The translations under genes were made by a program, and so were the position numbers. The notes under the pieces were generated by a model. It saw only the letters and a list, made by a program, of their open reading frames with translations. It was not told where the DNA came from and searched no databases. Below, in pieces: positions 1 through 5,012 of a stretch of DNA of 6,414 nucleotides. Every line of letters begins with the position of its first letter. Position 1 is the stretch's first letter. This stretch comes from CAZBZG01 sp964496245 (GTDB lineage Bacteria; Planctomycetota; SZUA-567), in NCBI GenBank assembly GCA_964496245.1, contig CAZBZG010000271.1, positions 1-6,414 of the forward strand. The letters are read 5' to 3'.

Positions 1-1
1 G

Positions 2-2749
2 ACCTTTGCTTCGGCGCCGTCGAGCGGGACCTTCAATCCGTCCTGTCTGGACGTGCGCAAGGTCGGCACCAGCGGCTGGCGCGACGTCCAGTATTGGACT
101 CTGGACGCCAATGCCAAGGAGCCCGGCTTCGGTATGACGTGGGGGCATTTCGACTGGCCGAGGGCCACGGAGAATTCCCTCTGGGGATTCGTCATCACCC
201 GCAGCGGGCACAACGACTACTGGGTCGACGTGCCGCTCACGTTCAACGCGGACATGACCCACACCCGCGCAACGCTTGCCATTCGCCGGTGGCGCCTTCG
301 CACGGCTCACGCCGAGCGGCTGCTCCTGGACGCCAGGCCCACCGGTTCCGAGGCCGTGGTGCTGGGCCCGTCCGGCACGCACATGCCGTGGGTGAGGCGC
401 CTGGCCGGGAATATGCGCAATTCGATCAAGGTCGCGCTCAACCAGGCGGGCTTCGGGTTCACGCACCCCGACTGGGACGACCTGGCCAGGCACAAGATCA
501 TGTTCGCCGTGTTCCGCAGCGCAATCTCGAAAGAGAAGGCTCAGGCCCTGCAACGCTACGTGCAAGGCGGCGGCACGCTCGTGTTCGGTCCGCGTTTTGC
601 CGCGCAGAACGAGCATCGTATTCCCCTGGAGACCGCGCCCGGCTTCGGCCTGGCGGCGGCATGGGATCTGACCGTGACCGAGAAGAACGACCGGGTCCCG
701 CGCAAGGGCCGGGCGTGGCAGCAGACCACGAGGGCGGCGCTGGACGGCCTCGATGCGGGGTTCGCCGGCTTGAAGCTCGAGAGTCACACGGTCATGAACG
801 AGAAGGTCGCGGCTGAAGGATGGACCCGGCTGGCGCAGTACTCGGACGACGTGCCTGCCCTGCTCGAGCGGGGGCTCGGCGACGGCCGCCTCGTCTACCT
901 GAACGCCGCCTACAAGAGCCACAAGTACATCCAGTTTGTCACGCCCACCGGCCCGGCGCGGCAAGGATTCTACCGCCTGATCGAGACGCTGTGCGCAAAG
1001 GCGGGCGCGCGGCGTGCATACCGCATCGACGGACACCTCCCCGAGGTGCTTCACATGGCCGCCCTGGACTGGACCGACCCCACCGGCCGGATCGGGTATG
1101 CGCTCGTGCGCACGCAGGGCCAGGGCGTATGGACGCGGGGCACCCTCCATTGGCTGGGCCCGCAGACCACCGGCTACGACGTGTACGGCGGCGATCCGCA
1201 GCTGCCGGCGCCCGTGTACGGCAAAGAGGCGGCCGTGCACCTGCGGCCCGGGCAGGGGCGGCTCTTCGCGTTCACGTCTGCAGCCGTGGATACGATCCAG
1301 GTGCGCGCCGCGCCCGCACGGATGACCGTGGGCGACCCCCTCCAGGTCACGGTGAACATCCTGGACGCAGAGGGCCGGCCCGTACCCGGCGCGTTCCCGC
1401 TCGACGTGCGCGTGCGCACGGCCGACGGCGAGATTCCCGCGCTCCGGCGGGATCTCTCCCTCGAAAGCGGCCAGAGCCTGACGCTGGCGACCGCGCTGGA
1501 CGACCCGGACGGCCGCTGGACCATGGCGGTGCGCGACGGGATCAGCCGCCGAGTGGGCACGACCACGGTGGACGCAATCGGTCCGGCCGCGTCCCCAGCC
1601 TCGCCGGGGTTCGCGGCCTGGGGCCAGCCGTCGGAGCTGTGGGAACCGGACCGGACGCCCGCCCGGGAATTCGTGGACGAACTCGAGCAACTGGCCGAGG
1701 TCTACCGCCGCGAACCAGGCGAGGAGACCTGGATGATCAAGCAACGGGTGGGCGCGCACTACTGCTACTTCGGCGACAATCGGCACGCTCTGCTGCGCGA
1801 ACTCGCGCGCGTGGATTGGCGGGACTACGCCGATGCGCTTCGACAGGCGGTGCGCGGGGGCGCCGACCTCATCCTGGTGGGCGAGGACCTGGGTCTGGAC
1901 CCGGCCGGCGGGGTGGGCATCTGTCCGTACCAGGAGCCCACGCAGATCCAGGCCGTGGTCGAGGCCATGGCGGGCGCAACCTGGTCGGGCCTCTCGGCCG
2001 ACGGCGAAATCGTACGCGCACGACTCGGCCGCGGCAGTCTGGTGCTCAGCCGCCTCACGCCGGACGGTGCGAGCTCGTCCGTCGGGCACGCGCGCTTCTG
2101 GCTGGAGCGCTTCCAGAAGACGCTTGCCACAGACCCCGCCCATCCCGAGATCCCGGCGCCGGATGCGCGGGCGCTCCGGCGCTGGCTCCGCGGCGAGGCC
2201 GCGCTCGTCAAGGGAACGCGCACTGTCGAGTGGACCCACGGCTGGGAGCAAGTGACCAAGCAAGAACCACGTTGGCAAAGTGCGTGGAAGCGGGGCTTCG
2301 ATCCCAAGAGCCACACCACCGGCCCGGTCTTCGTGCTCCGTCTGCCGCCCACGGGCGATGTGCAGAGCGTCACCATCGACCTGGCTGTGGAGAGCGAAGG
2401 AACGGTGCAGATCGACGTGGGTGCGGACGGCAGCGTGGACGGCACCATGGCGCCCGCGGCCGCCGAGGGCGATGACGAAGACGCGCAGGTAGATGACCCG
2501 AAAGCGGACGCTGCGGCTGAGGCGCCCGACAGCACCGCCGCGGACGCCCCTGCCGGCGCGGAGGCCGAGGCCGACGGACCGCGGTCCATCCCCTGGGCGG
2601 AGGCGATCCGCGCCCATCTGGCCTGGCGCGACGAGGCCTGCGGGGGCCCGGTGCGGGACCTCAATGCCTGGCGGCTCGTGCCGATCCGGTTCCGGGCCGA
2701 GGTTCCCTCCAAAATCCACGTGAAATCCGCAGAAGTCGCAGTACAATAG
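2..2749 (+). CDS. Large GH42-like (beta-galactosidase trimerisation-type) multidomain protein, 5' end outside window
   Basis: The reading frame is open to the left edge, so the gene starts upstream; GTG at 53 is only the first possible start codon inside the window. Residues are numbered from that GTG. Residues about 75-325 resemble the flavodoxin/glutamine-amidotransferase-like domain that follows the barrel in GH42-type enzymes, with the hallmark RYVQGGGTLVFG at 168-179 and GDGRLVYLN at 276-284. Residues 325-410 look like the following beta-sandwich (YDVYGG...LRPGQGRLFAF). Residues 411-508 look like an Ig/macroglobulin-like domain ending in a DDPDGRWTMAVRDG motif. Residues 527-700 form an alpha/beta block that I cannot name. 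Residues 725-898 look like a C-terminal beta-sandwich interrupted by an acidic, Ala-rich stretch at about 801-844. A role in extracellular or periplasmic glycan processing is inferred from the family. No catalytic barrel is visible, so activity and substrate cannot be assigned. The stop is TAG at 2747-2749. Confidence 0.85.
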   Translation, partial: TFASAPSSGTFNPSCLDVRKVGTSGWRDVQYWTLDANAKEPGFGMTWGHFDWPRATENSLWGFVITRSGHNDYWVDVPLTFNADMTHTRATLAIRRWRLRTAHAERLLLDARPTGSEAVVLGPSGTHMPWVRRLAGNMRNSIKVALNQAGFGFTHPDWDDLARHKIMFAVFRSAISKEKAQALQRYVQGGGTLVFGPRFAAQNEHRIPLETAPGFGLAAAWDLTVTEKNDRVPRKGRAWQQTTRAALDGLDAGFAGLKLESHTVMNEKVAAEGWTRLAQYSDDVPALLERGLGDGRLVYLNAAYKSHKYIQFVTPTGPARQGFYRLIETLCAKAGARRAYRIDGHLPEVLHMAALDWTDPTGRIGYALVRTQGQGVWTRGTLHWLGPQTTGYDVYGGDPQLPAPVYGKEAAVHLRPGQGRLFAFTSAAVDTIQVRAAPARMTVGDPLQVTVNILDAEGRPVPGAFPLDVRVRTADGEIPALRRDLSLESGQSLTLATALDDPDGRWTMAVRDGISRRVGTTTVDAIGPAASPASPGFAAWGQPSELWEPDRTPAREFVDELEQLAEVYRREPGEETWMIKQRVGAHYCYFGDNRHALLRELARVDWRDYADALRQAVRGGADLILVGEDLGLDPAGGVGICPYQEPTQIQAVVEAMAGATWSGLSADGEIVRARLGRGSLVLSRLTPDGASSSVGHARFWLERFQKTLATDPAHPEIPAPDARALRRWLRGEAALVKGTRTVEWTHGWEQVTKQEPRWQSAWKRGFDPKSHTTGPVFVLRLPPTGDVQSVTIDLAVESEGTVQIDVGADGSVDGTMAPAAAEGDDEDAQVDDPKADAAAEAPDSTAADAPAGAEAEADGPRSIPWAEAIRAHLAWRDEACGGPVRDLNAWRLVPIRFRAEVPSKIHVKSAEVAVQ
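2453..2584 (+). repeat. Low-complexity acidic Ala/Asp/Glu insert inside the large GH42-like gene
   Basis: This stretch encodes about 44 residues made almost only of Ala, Asp, Glu, Pro and Gly (EGDDEDAQVDD, then AEAPDSTAADAP and AEAEADGP). It lies between a strand ending VQIDVGADGSVDG and a segment beginning IPWAEAIRAHLAW. Those flanks look like consecutive parts of one beta-sandwich domain. It is therefore probably a flexible surface loop expanded by low-complexity coding DNA; the domain reading is inference. Confidence 0.55.
2720..2747 (+). promoter_or_regulatory. Candidate sigma70-like promoter for the prepilin gene
   Basis: A -35-like GTGAAA at 2720-2725 (4 of 6 to consensus) is followed after 16 bases by TACAAT at 2742-2747 (5 of 6). 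The -10 box touches the TAG stop of the upstream gene. Predicted transcription would start near 2754 and give a leader of about 76 bases before the ATG at 2830. That leader contains a 6-base inverted repeat (GCACCG at 2758-2763, CGGTGC at 2785-2790). AT-rich hexamers are uncommon in this DNA, which adds some weight, but there is no experimental support. Confidence 0.4.
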
Positions 2750-2816
2750 ATGTGTGGGCACCGAAAGGGCGGAGCATCGGCGCGCGGTGCAGACGCGACA
2801 TGCGATGCAGGACGAC

Positions 2817-2827
2817 GAGGAGGAAGG
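2817..2827 (+). promoter_or_regulatory. Strong Shine-Dalgarno site that fixes the prepilin start
   Basis: GAGGAGGAAGG contains a perfect AGGAGG at 2818-2823, six bases before the ATG at 2830. It selects this ATG over the in-frame GTG at 2752, which would place 26 unrelated residues before the prepilin leader. Confidence 0.85.
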
Positions 2828-2829
2828 TC

Positions 2830-3528
2830 ATGGACGCTCGCAGCCGAGACGGCTTCACCCTGGTGGAGCTTTTGGTGGTCATCGCCATCATCAGCATTCT
2901 GGCCGCTTTGCTGCTGCCCGTGCTCGCCCAGGCGCGCGCCGCCGCGCAAGGGATCGTGTGCGCCAACAACATGAAGCAGCTGCATCTGGCGTTTACCGAA
3001 TACGCGCATGACTTCACCTACTGTCCCCACCAAAAAGCGCAGCACGTCAACCCGGGCTCGCCAAACTACTACCCACGCCCCAAGCATTACGGCGTCTATT
3101 ATATGGGCACCCGCTACCTAGACATCGAGTTCCACACAAACGGGCCCGCCAAGAACCACAAGCTGCCCTGGGTCAAGGAAGACAACCCCATGAATTGTCC
3201 GGTCTACAACACCGTGAACCAGTATGGCTTTGTAACGCCCGGGATTGCCTACAACCGGACCTTCATGCACGCCTACAGCAACGGCGGCTACTACCGGAAC
3301 TGTCGCTGGCGGCGGCTGGGCAACCAGACCAACAATCGCTTGCTCGTCTTCGTGGACAGCGGCGGCATGGGCTGCAATTGGGGAAGCTGGTGGAATCCCC
3401 CCTCCTCCCCGGTTCCTTCGGGCGTGTCCACGCGGCACGGGGGCAAGGCCAACGCAGTCTTCGTGGACGGCCATCTGAAGAGCGTAACCAGAGAAGAGCT
3501 GACCGAGGCCAACTTTTTGGCCAAGTGA
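2830..3528 (+). CDS. Type II secretion/type IV pilus-like prepilin with H-X9-DG motif
   Basis: This is a 232-residue protein starting at the ATG with the strong ribosome site. It has a short positively charged leader (MDARSRDG), a prepilin peptidase cleavage site after Gly8, then FTLVE with Phe at mature position +1 and Glu at +5. A hydrophobic helix covers about residues 11-32. The post-helix segment CANNMKQLHLAF (44-55) is typical of the prepilin-like proteins that are greatly expanded in Planctomycetota, Verrucomicrobiota and Lentisphaerota. The C-terminal H-X9-DG motif is intact (His203, Asp213-Gly214). The head between them is rich in Tyr, Asn, Trp and Gly and has five Cys (44, 65, 123, 158, 182). 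The family's exact function is unknown; surface or pseudopilus display after processing by a prepilin peptidase is inferred. It lies 80 bases after the GH42-like gene on the same strand and converges with the STAS gene. Confidence 0.93.
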   Translation: MDARSRDGFTLVELLVVIAIISILAALLLPVLAQARAAAQGIVCANNMKQLHLAFTEYAHDFTYCPHQKAQHVNPGSPNYYPRPKHYGVYYMGTRYLDIEFHTNGPAKNHKLPWVKEDNPMNCPVYNTVNQYGFVTPGIAYNRTFMHAYSNGGYYRNCRWRRLGNQTNNRLLVFVDSGGMGCNWGSWWNPPSSPVPSGVSTRHGGKANAVFVDGHLKSVTREELTEANFLAK

Positions 3529-3531
3529 GGC

Positions 3532-3560
3532 GTGTCCTTCCTCAGGATCGGCTGAGACAC
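3532..3560. terminator. Weak imperfect hairpin in the convergent gap, possible bidirectional terminator
   Basis: GTGTC (3532-3536) can pair with GACAC (3556-3560), and TCAG (3542-3545) with CTGA (3552-3555), leaving a five-base bulge and a six-base loop. It lies just after the prepilin stop, between two convergent genes, where a terminator is expected. There is no T-run on either side, so a normal intrinsic terminator is not supported. The rest of the 3529-3608 gap shows nothing else that I can name. Confidence 0.2.
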
Positions 3561-3608
3561 TGAACCAACGATCCCGGCAGAAATTGCGTAGCGCGAATCG
3601 GATGCGCC

Positions 3609-4871
3609 CTAGGTGCTCTTCGTCAGCACGATCCTGGGGGCGCCGCCGGTGCGCTGGACGTCGACGCGGGTGGCGAGTTTCTCGAGCCATTCCTTGGCTT
3701 CGGCGGGCGTGTTGATCTGGCTCTCCATCTGCGGGCGGAGCACGTGAAAGAGCTCGAAGGCCTGGCCGTCCGGCTGGAGCGTGACCGAGACCTTCCCCTG
3801 CTTCGCTTCGATCGAGCAGTCCACGCGCGTGGCCTGCGGACCGTGGCGGACAATGGCGCGCAGCACCTCGGTCGTAGCCATACCGAACTTGACCACCTGC
3901 ATCTTGGCGAGCCCCACAAGCGCACCGACCGCGCCCACCAGGTGGCTGACCGGTTCGATCGCTGCGAGTTCGGCTGGGATGCAGACGCAAATCGGCTCGA
4001 TGCGCGGCAGGGGCGGTTCTTCAGCACCAGCCCCCACGCCCCCGGGCGCCACGATCGTCTCCTCGATCTCATCAATGCGGGTCATCACGGTCTGGAAGGT
4101 CTGTTCGTCCGCCTGGCCCGGGCGTGGCGCCTCTTGGTCCCGCTTCGCGTCCTGCGCGCCGGAAGCCCCCTTGTCAGCGGGCGGTTGCCGGGCATCGCCC
4201 GCCTTGCCCGGTCCTGTGCCCGGCGTCTCGACCAAGGTCTTCTCAAAGCCCGCCGCCGCGCCCTGATCCCCGCGTTTCAGCCCCTCCTCGAGCAGGGTGG
4301 CCTCGAATCCCTTGTCCGGCGCACCCTTGTCCGATGCGCCCTTGTTCGACAGGCCCTCGTCTACGAGCGTGGCCTCGAATCCCTTGTCGCCCTGCGGGGG
4401 GGCGATCAGGGTGGCCTCGAACCCCTGCCCCGGCGTGCCGGGCGCGACCATGGTCTGGTCGTACGGATCGCCGCCTGGCCTGTCGCCCGCCACCATGGTC
4501 TTCTCGAACGCCTGGTCGCCTCCGCCCACGCCGAATGCGGCGAGCGCCGCGGCTTCGCTCGGGTAGATCTCGGCAATGGCCGTGAACCCGGCGAGGTCGA
4601 AGATCTTGGCCACGGGCGGCTGCAGGCCGCAGAGCTTGAAGTCGCCCCCGCCTTTGCGCGCCTGCTGGATGATCTTGAGAAAGGTCTTGAGCCCGGCGCC
4701 CGAGACGAAGTCCACGCCCGCGAGGCTGCAGACGAGCCTGTTGCTGCCGATGCGGATCAGGCTCTCGATCTCCTCGCTCACGCGCTCGAGCGTGTAGCTG
4801 TCGATGCGGCCTGTGATGGTCACCCGCGTGATCGAGGGGGCCTCCTTGGCCGGTCGGATGTCGATGTCCAT
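3609..4871 (-). CDS. STAS domain - Thr-motif linker - degenerate RsbW/SpoIIAB-like ATPase fusion protein
   Basis: This is a 420-residue soluble protein with no signal peptide, so it is probably cytoplasmic. The start chosen is the ATG at 4871, because GGAG at 4882-4879 lies seven bases upstream; an earlier in-frame ATG at 4958 falls inside a hairpin element. Residues 1-112 form a STAS domain of the anti-sigma-antagonist type, with VDFVSGAGLKTF (53-64) matching the usual D-S-S-G-L phosphorylation loop. The position equivalent to the phosphoserine appears to be Gly58, with Ser57 beside it. Residues 113-285 form a repetitive low-complexity linker with seven copies of an F/Y-E/D-x-T-L/M-V motif. 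Residues 290-420 resemble a GHKL (HATPase_c_2) domain: TEVLRAIVRHG (334-344) matches the N-box region but has Ala339 for the Asn, and the end (VDVQRTGGAPRIVLTKS) matches the family's last strands. The Gly-rich ATP lid is not visible. I infer a pseudo-enzyme signalling scaffold; its partners are unknown. Confidence 0.85.
   Translation of the reverse strand: MDIDIRPAKEAPSITRVTITGRIDSYTLERVSEEIESLIRIGSNRLVCSLAGVDFVSGAGLKTFLKIIQQARKGGGDFKLCGLQPPVAKIFDLAGFTAIAEIYPSEAAALAAFGVGGGDQAFEKTMVAGDRPGGDPYDQTMVAPGTPGQGFEATLIAPPQGDKGFEATLVDEGLSNKGASDKGAPDKGFEATLLEEGLKRGDQGAAAGFEKTLVETPGTGPGKAGDARQPPADKGASGAQDAKRDQEAPRPGQADEQTFQTVMTRIDEIEETIVAPGGVGAGAEEPPLPRIEPICVCIPAELAAIEPVSHLVGAVGALVGLAKMQVVKFGMATTEVLRAIVRHGPQATRVDCSIEAKQGKVSVTLQPDGQAFELFHVLRPQMESQINTPAEAKEWLEKLATRVDVQRTGGAPRIVLTKST
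4297..4427 (-). repeat. Direct DNA repeats underlying the linker motif
   Basis: The 20-base word GTGGCCTCGAATCCCTTGTC (plus strand) occurs identically at 4297-4316 and 4369-4388. A diverged copy matching its first 11 bases is at 4411-4427. Each copy encodes part of a GFEATL unit. Near-identity at DNA level suggests that some repeat units duplicated recently. Confidence 0.75.
4309..4353 (-). repeat. Three tandem 15-base units encoding DKG-type pentapeptides
   Basis: Units at 4309-4323, 4324-4338 and 4339-4353 each begin CCCTTGT on the plus strand. On the minus strand they encode NKGAS, DKGAP and DKGFE (residues 176-190). This in-frame minisatellite is a plausible place for length variation without loss of frame. 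Confidence 0.75.
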
Positions 4872-4878
4872 GGGGCGA

Positions 4879-4882
4879 CTCC
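4879..4882 (-). promoter_or_regulatory. Ribosome binding site of the STAS fusion gene
   Basis: Minus-strand GGAG lies seven bases before the ATG at 4871 (context CCGGAGTCGCCCC then ATG). It supports this ATG rather than the upstream in-frame ATG at 4958. Confidence 0.6.
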
Positions 4883-4894
4883 GGCAGAGATGTG

Positions 4895-4952
4895 GCACAG
4901 ACATTCCTGCCTGTGCGTCCTTGGCAATCCGTCCCAGACAGCAGTGTCTGGG
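4895..4952. repeat. Twin-hairpin intergenic element, probably a dispersed repeat
   Basis: There are two inverted repeats 16 bases apart. CCCAGACA (4933-4940) pairs perfectly with TGTCTGGG (4945-4952) around a four-base GCAG loop. GCACAG (4895-4900) pairs with CTGTGC (4911-4916), and after one mismatch CA/TG extends the stem to a TTCC loop. Both hairpins share CAGACA in their left arms. I recall similar sequence (spurious peptides such as RQECLCH or AGMSVP) as very common between genes in this kind of genome. The dispersal is therefore recollection, while the hairpins are directly seen. The element lies in the predicted leader of the STAS gene. Confidence 0.65.
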
Positions 4953-4984
4953 CTCCATCCCCCTCGTTCCGCGGCTCCGACCGG

Positions 4985-5012
4985 ATTATAACCGCCTCAC
5001 CGTCTCGTTCAA
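4985..5012 (-). promoter_or_regulatory. Candidate sigma70-like promoter of the STAS fusion gene
   Basis: On the minus strand a perfect TATAAT (4990-4985) follows TTGAAC (5012-5007; first four bases match the -35 consensus) with a 16-base spacer. Transcription would start near 4978, giving a leader of about 107 bases that contains both hairpins before the ATG at 4871. The -35 box overlaps the TGA stop of the RND gene (5011-5009). This implies independent expression of the STAS gene even though both genes share a strand. Confidence 0.55.

Larger units (their letters stand above)
4041..4511 (-). repeat. Seven-copy degenerate Thr motif repeat in the STAS protein linker
   Basis: The linker repeats the pattern F/Y/I - E/D - x - T - L/M/I - V/I/L. 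Copies are FEKTMV (122-127), YDQTMV (137-142), FEATLI (151-156), FEATLV (165-170), FEATLL (189-194), FEKTLV (209-214) and IEETIV (269-274). FQTVM (259-263) is a possible decayed eighth copy. The central Thr residues are 125, 140, 154, 168, 192, 212 and 272. Spacers are Gly/Pro/Ala/Asp/Lys-rich and vary in length. The acidic residue at -2 and aliphatic residue at +1 are compatible with Hanks-type Ser/Thr kinase substrate sites, which is inference. Confidence 0.8.

Noticed and set aside
820..2475. A 551-codon open frame on the plus strand inside the GH42-like gene
   Set aside because: Its product is Arg/Ala/Gly/Pro-rich with no recognisable motif, typical of an off-frame reading of GC-rich coding DNA. 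The other frame has clear domains.
2752..2829. Longer prepilin start at GTG 2752
   Set aside because: It would put 26 Arg-rich residues before the leader. The perfect Shine-Dalgarno sits before ATG 2830, and the leader length from there is normal.
1825..3087. A 420-codon minus-strand frame opposite the GH42-like and prepilin genes
   Set aside because: It spans two well-supported plus-strand genes, is Ser/Arg/Ala-rich, and has no recognisable domain.
3118..3990. A 290-codon minus-strand frame spanning the prepilin and the end of the STAS gene
   Set aside because: It crosses the convergent gap and both real genes, and shows no domain features.
4933..4952. The 8-base-pair hairpin as an intrinsic terminator of the RND gene
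   Set aside because: There is no T-run after the stem on the minus strand, and it lies downstream of a good promoter for the STAS gene, so a leader or repeat element is more likely.
4872..4958. A 29-residue N-terminal extension of the STAS protein from the in-frame ATG at 4958
   Set aside because: It is a translation of the twin-hairpin element (peptide with AGMSVPHL), has no STAS similarity, and the ATG at 4871 has its own ribosome site and begins the domain directly.
3744..4991. A 415-codon plus-strand frame opposite the STAS gene
   Set aside because: It is Arg/Leu-rich antisense shadow coding. The minus strand carries the STAS and GHKL-like motifs with a promoter and ribosome site.
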